DNA from: Rhizobium sp. WYCCWR10014
Lineage (GTDB): Bacteria; Pseudomonadota; Alphaproteobacteria; Rhizobiales; Rhizobiaceae
Length of the DNA: 64,000 bases
Reading direction: 5' to 3'
Assembly: GCF_001657485.1 (NCBI RefSeq)
Contig: NZ_LXFU01000037.1
Location: forward strand, 496,001 to 560,000
Positions within the stretch are counted from its first letter, which is position 1, and each line of letters opens with the position of its first letter. Positions 35,721-45,356 of the stretch are shown one piece after another. The notes under the pieces were generated by a model. That model was not told the DNA's origin and made no database searches. It saw nothing but the letters and a program-made list of their open reading frames with translations. The position numbers were made by a program, and so were the translations under genes.

Positions 35721-37460
35721 CTAGTGGCTATCCTTGCCGACAGCGTTTCCGCGACATCCCTTGAGGAAGTCGAGGTCGGCGCCGGTATCTGCCCCTTCGA
35801 CATGCTGCTGATGCAGGAAGGCATAGCCTGATGTGGGCAGATCGTGGTTCGGCTGCCATTCGGCGAGCCGCCGTGCCAGTTCCTCCTCGGAAATGTCGAG
35901 ATGCAGACGACGGTTCGGCACATCCAGCTCGATCATGTCGCCGTTTTTCACGACCGCCAGCGGTCCGCCGACCGCCGCTTCCGGCGAGGTGTGCAGGACG
36001 ACAGTGCCGTAGGCCGTTCCGGACATACGGGCGTCGGAAATGCGCACCATATCGAGGATGCCCTTCTTCAGCACCTTCGGCGGCAGCCCCATATTGCCGA
36101 CCTCAGCCATCCCGGGATAGCCCTTCGGCCCACAGTTCTTCATGACCATGATGCAGGTTTCGTCGATGTCGAGGTTATCGTCGTTGATCTTAGCCTTGTA
36201 GTCGTCGATGTCCTCGAAGACAACAGCCCTGCCCTTGTGCACCAGCAGATGCGGCGAAGCCGCCGAAGGCTTCAACACCGCGCCCTTCGGCGCGAGGTTG
36301 CCGCGCAGCACGACGATGCCGCCCGACGCTGTCAGCGCCTTTTCGGCCGGCAGGATAACGTCTTCGTTCCAGTTGACGACGTCCTTGACCTCGTCCCAGA
36401 CGGTCTCGCCGGATACCGTCAGCGCATCCTTGTGCAGCAGACCGGCTTCGCCGAGCCGCTTCAGCACCACCGGCAGGCCGCCGGCATAGAAGAACTCCTC
36501 CATCAGGTACTTGCCCGACGGCATCAGGTTGACGATGGTCGGGACGTCACGACCGCAGCGATCCCAGTCATCAAGCGAAAGATCGATGCCGACACGGCCG
36601 GCGATGGCGAGCAGGTGGATGACGGCATTGGTCGATCCGCCGATGGCCGCGTTGGTGCGGATGGCATTCTCGAAGGCTTGCTTCGTCATGATCTCGGAGG
36701 GCTTCAGGTCGTCCTTGACCATCTGCACGATACGCCGGCCAGTCAGCTGCGCCATGACCTTGCGGCGGGAATCGACGCCCGGGATCGCAGCATTGCCTGA
36801 CAGTGCCATGCCGAGCGCCTCGGTCATGGAAGCCATGGTGGAGGCGGTGCCCATGGTGTTGCAGGTGCCAGACGAACGGCTCATCGAGGCCTCGGCCTCG
36901 AGGAATTCGGCCTGCGTCATCTCGCCGGCCTTCACCATCTCGGAAAATTTCCACAGATGTGTGCCCGAGCCGACCCGTTCACCGCGGAAATAGCCGTTCA
37001 GCATCGGCCCGCCTGTAACGACGATCGAAGGCAGATCGCAGGAAGCCGCCCCCATGATAAGCGACGGCGTGGTCTTGTCGCAGCCGACCAACAATACGCA
37101 GCCATCCATCGGCTGGCCGCGGATCGCCTCTTCTACTGCCAGCGCGGCAAGATTGCGGTACATCATCGCGGTCGGGCGGAAGGTATTTTCGGATGCCGAG
37201 AACACCGGCACCTCAAGCGGGAAGCCGCCAGCCTCCCATACGCCCGCCTTCACCTTCTCGGCGAGCTCTCTGAGATGACCGTTGCACGGGGTCATATCCG
37301 ACCAGGTGTTGAGGATGCCGATCACCGGCCGGCCGTCGAACAGGTCGTGCGGATAACCCTGGTTCTTAAGCCAGCCGCGGTGATAAATCACGTCGCGGCT
37401 CGTACCGCCGTACCATTCCTGCGACCTCAGCCTGCGCGGCCATTCCGCTTTCTTTTTCAT
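35721..37460 (-). CDS. araC: L-arabinonate dehydratase (IlvD/Edd family)
   Basis: This Fe-S enzyme dehydrates L-arabinonate to L-2-keto-3-deoxyarabinonate. The 579 residues, the opening MKKKAEWPRRLRSQEWYGGT and the cluster cysteines C59 (TPCNG), C127 (GCDKT) and C200 (SGTCNT) agree with the Rhizobium leguminosarum enzyme as I remember it. K129 would be the carbamylated Mg ligand. DARMSGTAYG contains the base serine near 480. It is the last gene of the chvE-gguAB-gguC-araE-araC series. Activity on other pentonates (D-fuconate, D-galactonate) is also typical. The symbol araC is the pathway name and not the E. coli regulator. Confidence 0.92.
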   Translation of the reverse strand: MKKKAEWPRRLRSQEWYGGTSRDVIYHRGWLKNQGYPHDLFDGRPVIGILNTWSDMTPCNGHLRELAEKVKAGVWEAGGFPLEVPVFSASENTFRPTAMMYRNLAALAVEEAIRGQPMDGCVLLVGCDKTTPSLIMGAASCDLPSIVVTGGPMLNGYFRGERVGSGTHLWKFSEMVKAGEMTQAEFLEAEASMSRSSGTCNTMGTASTMASMTEALGMALSGNAAIPGVDSRRKVMAQLTGRRIVQMVKDDLKPSEIMTKQAFENAIRTNAAIGGSTNAVIHLLAIAGRVGIDLSLDDWDRCGRDVPTIVNLMPSGKYLMEEFFYAGGLPVVLKRLGEAGLLHKDALTVSGETVWDEVKDVVNWNEDVILPAEKALTASGGIVVLRGNLAPKGAVLKPSAASPHLLVHKGRAVVFEDIDDYKAKINDDNLDIDETCIMVMKNCGPKGYPGMAEVGNMGLPPKVLKKGILDMVRISDARMSGTAYGTVVLHTSPEAAVGGPLAVVKNGDMIELDVPNRRLHLDISEEELARRLAEWQPNHDLPTSGYAFLHQQHVEGADTGADLDFLKGCRGNAVGKDSH

Positions 37461-37521
37461 CGTCTCTATCCTTCAGGATATCGCCGGACCGCCTCGTACG
37501 GCCCAGGTTATCGCACTTGTC

Positions 37522-38955
37522 TCAAGCCAGGGTGTAGGCGGTTTTGACGGTTGTATAGAATTCGGCGGCGTACTTGCCCTGCTCGCGCGGGCCGTAGGAC
37601 GAGCCCTTGCGGCCGCCGAACGGCACGTGGAAATCGACGCCTGCCGTCGGCAGGTTGACCATCACCATGCCAGCCTCGGAATTGCGCTTGAAGTGCGTCG
37701 CATGTTTCAGGCTGGTCGTGGCGATGCCGGCCGAAAGGCCGAACGGCGTGTCGTTGGCGATGGCAAGCGCCTCGTCGTAATCCTTCGCCCGGATCACCGA
37801 GACCACAGGCCCGAAGATCTCCTCGCGCGAAATGCGCATCTGGTTGGTCGCTTCGGTAAACAGCGTCGGCTGCAGGTAGAAGCCGGGCGTTTCGCGCGAG
37901 ATGACCTCGCCGCCGAAGGCGAGTTTGGCGCCTTCCGACTTGCCGATCTCGATATAGTCGGTGTCGGTCTTCAGCTGCCGCTCATCGACGACAGGGCCGA
38001 TGTGGGTGCCGGCCTTCAGCGCGTTGTCGACCACCAGCGTCTTCAACTTGTCGGTGAGCGCTGCGACGAACTTGTCGTGAATGCCTTCGGTGACGATCAG
38101 GCGCGACGACGCCGTGCAGCGCTGGCCTGTGGAGAAGAAGCCGGAATTGGCGGCCGCCTCGACGGCGACGTTGAGATCGGCATCGTCGAGCACGACCATC
38201 GGGTTCTTGCCGCCCATTTCCAGCTGGAACTTGCGGTTATGCTCGATGGAGGCGGCGGCGACGCGCCTGCCGGTGCCGGTGGAACCGGTGAAGGTGATGC
38301 CGTGAACGTCGGGGCTTTCGAGCATGGCCTGGCCGACGACCGAGCCCTTGCCCATGACGAGGTTCAGCACGCCCTTCGGCAGGCCGGCGCGATTGAGAAT
38401 ATCGACGATCGCCCAGGAACAGGCGGGCACCAGTTCGGCGGGCTTGAAGACGATGGTGTTGCCGTAGCAGAGCGCCGGCGCGATCTTCCAGGCGGGAATG
38501 GCGATCGGGAAGTTCCACGGCGTGATGATGCCGATGACACCGAGGGCCTCGCGGGTGATCTCGACGCCGATATTCGGGCGAACCGACGGAATGACTTCAC
38601 CGGCCAGCCTGAGCGCTTCACCAGCGAAGAATTCGAAAATCTGCGACGCGCGGATCACCTCACCGGTGGCTTCCGGCAGCGTCTTGCCCTCTTCGCGGGC
38701 AAGCAGCGCGCCCAGTTCGTCCTTGCGCGCCATGATCTCGTCGCCCGTCTTCTTCAGGATGACGTGGCGCTCCCAGATGCCGGAGCGCGACCATGCTGGG
38801 AAGGCGGCCTTGGCGGCAGCGATGGCATTTCTCGTGTCATCTGCGCTGCCGTCGGCGTAGAGGCCGACGACCTCATTCGTATCCGACGGGTTGATATTCT
38901 TCGTCGCGTTCGAGCCGACCCATTCGCCGGCGATCAGGTTTTGATAAATGGTCAT
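37522..38955 (-). CDS. araE: Aldehyde dehydrogenase, probable alpha-ketoglutarate semialdehyde dehydrogenase
   Basis: The 477-residue NAD(P)-dependent enzyme has the ALDH landmarks ITPWNFPIAIPAWKIAPAL, FTGSTGTGRRVAA, the Glu of FQLEMGGKNP and the catalytic Cys in FSTGQRCTASSRL. Placed between gguC and araC, it most likely oxidises 2-oxoglutarate semialdehyde to 2-oxoglutarate, the last step of the non-phosphorylative L-arabinose pathway. Succinate semialdehyde dehydrogenase is the nearest alternative by sequence type. Confidence 0.88.
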   Translation of the reverse strand: MTIYQNLIAGEWVGSNATKNINPSDTNEVVGLYADGSADDTRNAIAAAKAAFPAWSRSGIWERHVILKKTGDEIMARKDELGALLAREEGKTLPEATGEVIRASQIFEFFAGEALRLAGEVIPSVRPNIGVEITREALGVIGIITPWNFPIAIPAWKIAPALCYGNTIVFKPAELVPACSWAIVDILNRAGLPKGVLNLVMGKGSVVGQAMLESPDVHGITFTGSTGTGRRVAAASIEHNRKFQLEMGGKNPMVVLDDADLNVAVEAAANSGFFSTGQRCTASSRLIVTEGIHDKFVAALTDKLKTLVVDNALKAGTHIGPVVDERQLKTDTDYIEIGKSEGAKLAFGGEVISRETPGFYLQPTLFTEATNQMRISREEIFGPVVSVIRAKDYDEALAIANDTPFGLSAGIATTSLKHATHFKRNSEAGMVMVNLPTAGVDFHVPFGGRKGSSYGPREQGKYAAEFYTTVKTAYTLA

Positions 38956-39024
38956 GGGCTTAACAAGCCTCCTTTACCGTTTACGAGCAAAGAGCCGGCC
39001 GCCGAATGCGGCCAGGTCTTGAAT

Positions 39025-40020
39025 TCAGAGCTGCCTGACGGCGATCTCTTCCTCGGCGGCCACCTTCAGCGGGTTGCGGAGCGCCAGGCCGAATTCGGCC
39101 ACTTCGATCTCGAAGACGTCGCCCTCTTCGGTCTTGACGCCGTCGGCAAAGGAAAGGGTCGCCGTGCCGAACATATGGACGTGAACATCGCCCGGGGCAC
39201 GGAAGAGGCCATATTTGAAATGGTGATATTCCAGATTGGCGAAGGTGTGCGACATGTTCGCCTCGCCTGATAGGAACGGCTTTTCGAAGATCACCTTGTC
39301 GCCGCGTTTGATACGCGAGGTGCCGCGAATATCCTCCGGTGCCGCGCCGACGCGGATTTCCGGGCCGAAGCTGGCCGGGCGCAGCTTCGAATGGGCGAGA
39401 TACAGATAGTTGATCCGCTCGGTGACATGATCGGAAAATTCGTTCGACAGCGCAAAACCGATACGGAAGGGCGCGCCGTCCTTGGCAATCACGTAGATGC
39501 CGGCCATCTCCGGCTCCTCGCCGCCGTCGAGCGCGAAGGAAGGCGAGATCAGCGGGGCGCCGGGGGCTGCAGCGCCATGGCCGTTGCCCTTGTAGAACCA
39601 TTCGGGCTGGACGCCCTTTTCGCCGGCCTTCGGCTTGCCGTTCTCAAGGCCCATCTTGAACATCTTCATCGAGTCCGTCAGGGTTTCCTCGGCGGCTTCG
39701 GTGGTCTTCTTGTGCATCGAATCGCGCGTTGCCGCCGAGCCCAAATGCGTCAGGCCGGTGCCGGTCAGATGCAGGTGCGCGGCATCTGGATGAGTGATCG
39801 GCGAAAGGAAACGGCCTTCCGCATAGGCCTTCTCAAGATCGACGGCATCGCTGTAGCCATGCGCTTCGATGACCGAGGCAAGAGGCTTGCCGCCGTCTGC
39901 GGCCTCCATCGCCAGCGCATAGACGCTGACGGCATTCTTGACCGACCTTGCAGCGCCGCCCTGCTCACGCACGGCGACGATGATCTCTCCGTTTGCACCC
40001 TTGATCTGTGAAATAAGCAC
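39025..40020 (-). CDS. gguC: GguC family protein (fumarylacetoacetate hydrolase fold), probable 2-keto-3-deoxy-L-arabinonate dehydratase
   Basis: The 331-residue protein has a C-terminal FAH-like domain with the acidic metal-binding residues in FALDGGEEPEMAGIYVI and SNEFSDH. It is homologous in layout to Agrobacterium GguC. Its gene sits between gguB and araE-araC, exactly where the pathway needs an enzyme turning L-2-keto-3-deoxyarabinonate into 2-oxoglutarate semialdehyde. In other bacteria that step uses a DapA-type AraD. The assignment of the dehydratase step to this FAH-fold protein is inferred from context. Confidence 0.82.
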   Translation of the reverse strand: MLISQIKGANGEIIVAVREQGGAARSVKNAVSVYALAMEAADGGKPLASVIEAHGYSDAVDLEKAYAEGRFLSPITHPDAAHLHLTGTGLTHLGSAATRDSMHKKTTEAAEETLTDSMKMFKMGLENGKPKAGEKGVQPEWFYKGNGHGAAAPGAPLISPSFALDGGEEPEMAGIYVIAKDGAPFRIGFALSNEFSDHVTERINYLYLAHSKLRPASFGPEIRVGAAPEDIRGTSRIKRGDKVIFEKPFLSGEANMSHTFANLEYHHFKYGLFRAPGDVHVHMFGTATLSFADGVKTEEGDVFEIEVAEFGLALRNPLKVAAEEEIAVRQL

Positions 40021-40069
40021 GTCTTCGATCCTTCTCGTTTCGGCGAAGACAGGAAAAAGCTCCGCCTGT

Positions 40070-40089
40070 CCGGCTCCATCAGGAGCCGG
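40070..40089 (-). promoter_or_regulatory. Intercistronic hairpin between gguB and gguC
   Basis: A perfect 8-base stem CCGGCTCC-ATCA-GGAGCCGG lies in the 119-base gap between gguB and gguC. It may stabilise or partly terminate the upstream mRNA. Confidence 0.5.
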
Positions 40090-40139
40090 AATCCATCATT
40101 CATAGGACTGCGAATGCCTGGCTGGCGCCCTTGAAGCGC

Positions 40140-41345
40140 TCAGCCCTTGTTCTTGTTGTAAACGTCGAAGAACACTGCGGCGAGAAGCACGAGGCCCTTC
40201 ACCATCTGCTGGAAGTCGATGCCGAGCCCGACGATCGACATACCGTTATTCATGACGCCCATGATGAACGCGCCGATGACCGCACCGGTGATCTTGCCGA
40301 CGCCGCCGGACGCCGAGGCGCCGCCGATGAAGCAGGCCGCAATGACGTCGAGTTCGAAACCGACGCCGGCCTTCGGCGTTGCCGAGTTCAGGCGCAGCGC
40401 GATGATCATGCCGGCAAGGCCTGCAAGCACGCCCATATTGACGAATGTGTAGAAGCTCAGCCGCTCGGTATTGATGCCTGAAAGCTTGGTCGCCTTCGAA
40501 TTGCCGCCCATCGCATAGATGCGACGGCCGATCGTGGTCCGGCGGGTGATGAAGGCGTAGATCGCAATCAGCACCAGCATGACGACGAGAACGTTCGGCA
40601 GGCCTTTATAGGTGGAGAGCTGATAGCCGATCCACAGGATGGCGAGCGAAACGACCAGGTTCTGGACGATGAAGAAGCCCATCGGCTCGACATCGATCCC
40701 GTGGTCTTCGTTCACCTTGCGGCGGCGCCAGGCGAGGTAGAAGAGGATGACGGGCAGGATCACGGTCAGGATCAGCGAGGTCGACTGCACGGGTGTGCCG
40801 GCAATGTCGATCATGCCGCCCGGCAGGAAGCCGGTGCTGATAACCTGGAACTCCTTCGGGAACGGACCGATATTCTTGCCGTTCAGGACCGTCAGTGTCA
40901 GACCGCGGAAAACAAGCATGCCGGCAAGCGTCACGATGAACGACGGAATGCGGTGATAGGCGATGAAATAGCCCTGCGCCGCGCCGATGATGCCGCCCAC
41001 GATCAGGCAGATCAGGCCGGCAAGCCAGAAGTTCATGCCCCATGACACGGTGAAGATCGCCGCGAGCGCGCCGACGAAAGCGACGATCGAGCCCACCGAC
41101 AGGTCGATATGGCCGGCGACGATGACGAGCAGCATGCCGAGCGCCATGATGACGATGAAGGAGTTCTGCAGAACAAGGTTCGTCAGGTTGACCGGCTTGA
41201 AGAGAATGCCGCCGGTATAGAACTGGAAGAACACCATGATCGCGACGAGTGCGATGAGCATGCCGTATTCACGAATATTGCCGCGGATGTAATCGGCAAC
41301 GGAAACGACGTTGCTATGCTCGGTTGTCGGGTTGACCGGAGTCAT
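40140..41345 (-). CDS. gguB: Sugar ABC transporter permease GguB
   Basis: The 401-residue protein is a BPD_transp_2-type permease with about ten hydrophobic helices. It carries the family segments GHIDLSVGSIVAFVGALAA and IGGASASGGVGKITGAVIGA. The start overlaps gguA by 4 bases (ATGA at 41342-41345). With GguA and ChvE it forms the arabinose/galactose/glucose importer of Agrobacterium and Rhizobium. The extra hydrophilic insertion after residue 200 is typical of the xylose/galactose subgroup. Confidence 0.92.
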   Translation of the reverse strand: MTPVNPTTEHSNVVSVADYIRGNIREYGMLIALVAIMVFFQFYTGGILFKPVNLTNLVLQNSFIVIMALGMLLVIVAGHIDLSVGSIVAFVGALAAIFTVSWGMNFWLAGLICLIVGGIIGAAQGYFIAYHRIPSFIVTLAGMLVFRGLTLTVLNGKNIGPFPKEFQVISTGFLPGGMIDIAGTPVQSTSLILTVILPVILFYLAWRRRKVNEDHGIDVEPMGFFIVQNLVVSLAILWIGYQLSTYKGLPNVLVVMLVLIAIYAFITRRTTIGRRIYAMGGNSKATKLSGINTERLSFYTFVNMGVLAGLAGMIIALRLNSATPKAGVGFELDVIAACFIGGASASGGVGKITGAVIGAFIMGVMNNGMSIVGLGIDFQQMVKGLVLLAAVFFDVYNKNKG

Positions 41346-42880
41346 TGTCTCTTCTCCCCTGAGCGCATGATAGCGCGCATGATAGTTTCCTGGCTTGCTT
41401 CTCCCTTCGGCAATTCCGCGACGATGCGTCCTTCGTTCATCACGTAGATGCGGTCACATGTGCCAAGCAGTTCGGGCATTTCCGACGAGATCATCAGAAC
41501 GCCCTTTCCATCGGCGGCAAGCTGGTTGATGATAGTATAGATTTCGTACTTTGCGCCAACGTCGATGCCGCGAGTCGGCTCGTCGAGGATCAAAATATCG
41601 GGATCGGAAAACAGCCACTTCGACAGCACGACCTTCTGCTGGTTGCCACCCGAAAGATTGACCGTTTCCTGGAAGACGCCGGAGGAGCGGATGCGCAGCT
41701 TCGACCGGTAATCGGTCGCGACCTTCATCTCCTTGATGTCGTCGATGACGCTATTGCTCGAAATCCCATTGAGGTTGGCAAGCGTCGTATTGTGCAGGAT
41801 GCTGTCGCTGAGCACGAGACCGAGTTGCTTGCGGTCCTCGGTGACATAGGCAAGACCGGCGTCGATCGCCTTGCGCACAGTGCTTACATCGACAGCCTTG
41901 CCATTGACGAAGACCTCGCCACTGACTTTGTGGCCATAGGATTTGCCGAAGACGCTCATGGCGAATTCGGTGCGGCCAGCACCCATGAGACCGGCAATGC
42001 CGACGACCTCGCCCTTGCGGACGTTGACGTTGATGTCGTGCAGTACTTGGCGGTCGCGGTGCTGCTGGTGATAGGCGTTCCAGTTCTTCACTTCGAAGAT
42101 CGTCTCGCCGATCGGCACCGAGCGCGGCGGATAACGGTCGGCCAGATCTCGGCCCACCATGTTCTTGATGATGATGTCTTCGCTGATCTCGTCCGTGTGA
42201 CAGTCGAGCGTCTTGACGGTCATGCCGTCGCGCAGCACGGTGATCTGGTCGGCGACCTTACGGATCTCGTTCAGCTTGTGGGAAATGATGATCGAAGTGA
42301 TGCCCTGATTGCGGAACTCGATCAGCAGATTGAGCAGCGCGTCCGAGTCCTTCTCATTGAGCGAAGCGGTAGGCTCGTCGAGGATGAGCAGCTTCACGCT
42401 CTTCGACAGTGCTTTGGCGATCTCGACGAGCTGCTGCTTGCCGACGCCGATGTCGGTGACCAGCGTGTTCGGAGATTCGCGCAGGCCCACCTTGGTGAGC
42501 AGCTTCTTCGTGCGGTTGAACGTCTCTTCCCAGCTGATGACGCCATTCTTGGCGTTTTCGTTGCCGAGGAAGATGTTTTCGCCGATCGACAGCAGCGGCA
42601 CGAGTGCCAGCTCCTGGTGGATGATGACGATGCCGATTTCTTCGGAGTCCTTCAGGACCTTGAAGTTGCGCGTCTCGCCTTCATAGACGATGTCGCCTTC
42701 ATAGCTTCCTGTCGGATAGACGCCCGATAGCACTTTCATCAGGGTCGATTTGCCGGCCCCGTTTTCGCCTACCAACGCGTGGATTTCACCCTGGCGAACC
42801 TTGAGGTTCACATTCTCCAGCGCCTTGACGCCCGGGAAGGTCTTGGTGATGCTCCGCATTTCGAGGATGGTATTGTCCAT
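41342..42880 (-). CDS. gguA: Sugar ABC transporter ATP-binding protein GguA
   Basis: The start at 42880 (MDNTILEMRSITKTF) gives 512 aa with two fused nucleotide-binding domains. The first has Walker A GENGAGKST and Walker B LLILDEPTAS. The second has a degenerate Walker A (GLMGAGRTEF) but an intact signature LSGGNQQKVVLSKW and Walker B ILILDEPTRGID, as in RbsA/XylG-type proteins. It follows chvE across a long hairpin and is coupled to gguB. Confidence 0.94.
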   Translation of the reverse strand: MDNTILEMRSITKTFPGVKALENVNLKVRQGEIHALVGENGAGKSTLMKVLSGVYPTGSYEGDIVYEGETRNFKVLKDSEEIGIVIIHQELALVPLLSIGENIFLGNENAKNGVISWEETFNRTKKLLTKVGLRESPNTLVTDIGVGKQQLVEIAKALSKSVKLLILDEPTASLNEKDSDALLNLLIEFRNQGITSIIISHKLNEIRKVADQITVLRDGMTVKTLDCHTDEISEDIIIKNMVGRDLADRYPPRSVPIGETIFEVKNWNAYHQQHRDRQVLHDINVNVRKGEVVGIAGLMGAGRTEFAMSVFGKSYGHKVSGEVFVNGKAVDVSTVRKAIDAGLAYVTEDRKQLGLVLSDSILHNTTLANLNGISSNSVIDDIKEMKVATDYRSKLRIRSSGVFQETVNLSGGNQQKVVLSKWLFSDPDILILDEPTRGIDVGAKYEIYTIINQLAADGKGVLMISSEMPELLGTCDRIYVMNEGRIVAELPKGEASQETIMRAIMRSGEKRQ

Positions 42881-42937
42881 AGTCAAAGTTCCAACGCCTC
42901 CGGCCGTCGAGCGGCCGGGCGATCATAAAATCGAAGA

Positions 42938-42963
42938 CCGGAACCCGCAAGCGCGGGTTCCGG
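42938..42963 (-). promoter_or_regulatory. Attenuator-type hairpin between chvE and gguA
   Basis: A perfect 11-base stem CCGGAACCCGC-AAGC-GCGGGTTCCGG lies 11 bases after the chvE stop. A smaller CCGGCCG/CGGCCGG stem lies at 42900-42917. Hairpins here commonly keep the binding-protein mRNA more abundant than the transporter mRNA. Confidence 0.65.
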
Positions 42964-42973
42964 CCATCTCGTA

Positions 42974-44038
42974 TTACTTCAGCTTGTCTTCGGTGTAGTA
43001 ACCGCCGTCGACGAGGATCTGCTTGTAGTTGGTCTTGTCGACAGCAACCGGCTTCAGCAGATAGGACGGAACGATCTTGACGCCGTTGTCGTAGGTCTTC
43101 GTGTCGTTGACCTCGGGCTCCTTGCCGGACATGACGGCATCGACCATGGCAACAGTGACCTTGGCGAGTTCGCGGGTGTCCTTGAAGACCGTCGAGTACT
43201 GTTCGCCAGCGATGATCGACTTGACCGACGGGACTTCAGCGTCCTGACCGGAAACAACCGGAAGCGGCTGGTCCGGAGTGCCGTAGCCGACGCCCTTCAG
43301 CGACGAAATGATACCGATCGACAGACCGTCATAGGGAGACAGGACGGCATTGACCTTGGCGTCGGTGTAGTTCGCCGAAAGCAGGTTGTCCATGCGGGCC
43401 TGGGCCGTTGCCGGATCCCAACGCAGCGTGCCGACCTTGTCCATGCCGGTCTGGCCGGACTTCACGACGAGCTTGCCGCTGTCGATGTAGGGCTGCAGGA
43501 CGGACATTGCGCCATCATAGAAGAAGAAGGCGTTGTTGTCGTCCGGCGAGCCACCGAACAGTTCGATGTTGAACGGACCCTTTCCATCCTTGAGGCCGAG
43601 GGCGTCAACGATGGAACCGGCCTGCAGAACGCCGACCTGGAAATTGTCGAACGTCGCATAGTAGTCGACGTTGGCCGAGTCGCGGATCAGACGGTCATAG
43701 GCGATGACCTTGATGTTGGCGTCATGAGCCTTCTGGAGAACGTCGGAAAGTGTCGTTCCGTCGATCGAAGCGATGACGAGAACCTTGGCACCCTTGGTGA
43801 CCATGTTTTCGATCTGCGAAAGCTGGTTCGGAATATCGTCGTCAGCATACTGCAGGTCGGTCTTGTAGCCAGCGGCCTCGAGCTGCTTGACGATGTTGTT
43901 GCCGTCGTCGATCCAGCGAGCCGAAGACTTCGTCGGCATTGCGATACCGACAAGACCTTTGTCCTGCGCCATTGCCGGCATAACGAACGAAGCGACGCCG
44001 AAGGCAGCCGCAGCCATCAATGAGATAATGGATTTCAT
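42974..44038 (-). CDS. chvE: Periplasmic sugar-binding protein ChvE
   Basis: The 354-residue protein has a Sec signal (MKSIISLMAAAAFGVASFVM ... AMA-QDKGL, cleavage near residue 24). The family-2 binding protein body begins GLVGIAMPTKSSARWIDDG and contains YDRLIRDSANVDYYATFDN and VVSGQDAEVPSVKSI. It closely fits Agrobacterium ChvE, which binds arabinose, galactose, glucose and related monosaccharides and also presents sugars to VirA. No VirA-like kinase is seen here, so the visible role is uptake. The divergent gbpR-type gene probably activates it. Confidence 0.94.
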   Translation of the reverse strand: MKSIISLMAAAAFGVASFVMPAMAQDKGLVGIAMPTKSSARWIDDGNNIVKQLEAAGYKTDLQYADDDIPNQLSQIENMVTKGAKVLVIASIDGTTLSDVLQKAHDANIKVIAYDRLIRDSANVDYYATFDNFQVGVLQAGSIVDALGLKDGKGPFNIELFGGSPDDNNAFFFYDGAMSVLQPYIDSGKLVVKSGQTGMDKVGTLRWDPATAQARMDNLLSANYTDAKVNAVLSPYDGLSIGIISSLKGVGYGTPDQPLPVVSGQDAEVPSVKSIIAGEQYSTVFKDTRELAKVTVAMVDAVMSGKEPEVNDTKTYDNGVKIVPSYLLKPVAVDKTNYKQILVDGGYYTEDKLK

Positions 44039-44309
44039 TTCTCTCTCCCTTGTTAATAGAGCAGCGGACGAAAAATCGCCCGCCCCGAAACTGTGGCAGG
44101 TTCCGTATTGGATAGTTACTTCAGATGGTGAGAAACGAAGTAGGTCTCCTCCACGATCTCACACGTGTTGAGTGCCAACCAGCACACGGCGGCAAACTGG
44201 TATGGATTCCTATAACTGTCAAATAGAATAAGTGGTAATATGCATAACAATTTTGGTATATCGTTAAAAAGTATTACTTTTGATGGAGCGCAGTGAGGAG
44301 GCCGCAACC
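44039..44309. promoter_or_regulatory. Divergent chvE-gbpR control region
   Basis: This 271-base region is noticeably AT-rich at 44205-44280 (AATAAGTGGTAATATGCATA, then ATTTTGGTATATCG). Its position and composition fit LysR binding and a chvE promoter. I cannot fix exact -35/-10 boxes. Confidence 0.5.
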
Positions 44310-45314
44310 ATGACGATTGTTTCCGAGCCATTTTCGATGGATCATGTCGATATCCACAGCGATAATTTCGGCGATGACAGCCTTTTACGTGCAGGACTTA
44401 AGCTGAATCACTTGCGTATGATCGTCGCAATCGAAGATAGCGGACAGATTTCCGCCGCAGCAGAAGTTCTGAACATTTCGCAGCCCGCCGCATCGCGGAT
44501 GTTGTCCGAAATGGAATCGATCACCAAGACGTCGCTCTATGAGCGCGTGGCGCGCGGCGTGGTGCTGACGACCTTTGGCGCAGCGCTTGCCCGAAGGGCT
44601 CGGAAGATCCTCCTGGAGCTGCGCGAGGCGAGCCGCGAGATCGGTGAATTGAAAAGCGGCAAGGGCGGCTCGGTCTTCATCGGCGCGGTGACGGCGCCGG
44701 CCATGAGCCTCGTCGTTCCGGCGATCAACAAGGTGCGCAAGGCCTATCCCGGCATTGAGATCAACATCCAGGTGGAGACGAGCAACGTGCTTGCCCGCGA
44801 GCTGCTCGCCGCCCGCCATGACTTCATCATCGGCCGCATTCCCGATGATCTCAATCCGCGCCTGTTCGAGGTGACGGAGATCGGCATCGAGCGGGCTTGC
44901 CTGATCGTGCGCAGCAGCCATCCGCTTATGAAGCAGAAGACGAGCAGCCTCGCCGACGTCAGGGATTACGACTGGGTGTTCCAGCCGCCGGGCACGCTGC
45001 TGCGCCGCACGATCGAGGACGTTTTCCTATCGCGTGGCGTGGCGCTGCCCGAAAACATCGTCAACACCTCCTCGCTGTTGCTCACCTGCGCCATCATCTG
45101 CGAAACCGATGCGATCGCTCCCGTCGCCGTCGACGTCGCCCAGTTCCTTGCCAGCCAGGGCTCGAATGCCTCTGACGTGCGCATGCTGCCGATCGATTTC
45201 GACATCAACGTCAAGCCCTACAGCATGATCACGGCGAGGGAACGGGCGCTGCCGCCGAGTGCAAGGCTGCTCTACGACATCATCCTCGAGGAGAGCCGCA
45301 AGCAGGCCGGCTGA
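44310..45314 (+). CDS. gbpR: LysR-family regulator GbpR (galactose-binding-protein regulator)
   Basis: The ATG at 44310 has GAGGAGG upstream and gives 334 aa. The helix-turn-helix is LNHLRMIVAIEDSGQISAAA ... NISQPAASRMLSEME (residues ~30-75). A substrate-binding domain follows (VFIGAVTAPAMSLVVPAI ...). Divergent placement from chvE is the same as in Agrobacterium, where GbpR activates chvE in response to sugars. The N-terminal ~25 residues before the DNA-binding domain are also a GbpR feature. Confidence 0.9.
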   Translation: MTIVSEPFSMDHVDIHSDNFGDDSLLRAGLKLNHLRMIVAIEDSGQISAAAEVLNISQPAASRMLSEMESITKTSLYERVARGVVLTTFGAALARRARKILLELREASREIGELKSGKGGSVFIGAVTAPAMSLVVPAINKVRKAYPGIEINIQVETSNVLARELLAARHDFIIGRIPDDLNPRLFEVTEIGIERACLIVRSSHPLMKQKTSSLADVRDYDWVFQPPGTLLRRTIEDVFLSRGVALPENIVNTSSLLLTCAIICETDAIAPVAVDVAQFLASQGSNASDVRMLPIDFDINVKPYSMITARERALPPSARLLYDIILEESRKQAG

Positions 45315-45356
45315 CGACACCCGCAAGCCCTGCGCCATCTTGCCCGCCTTTAATGC

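Noticed and set aside
37627..39270. 547-aa plus-strand ORF across araE
   Set aside because: It lies wholly opposite a clear aldehyde dehydrogenase and the araE-gguC gap and shows no domain. High GC makes such antisense frames common.
42974..44038. virA-linked signalling role for ChvE
   Set aside because: No VirA/VirG-like gene is in the window, so only sugar uptake is supported here.
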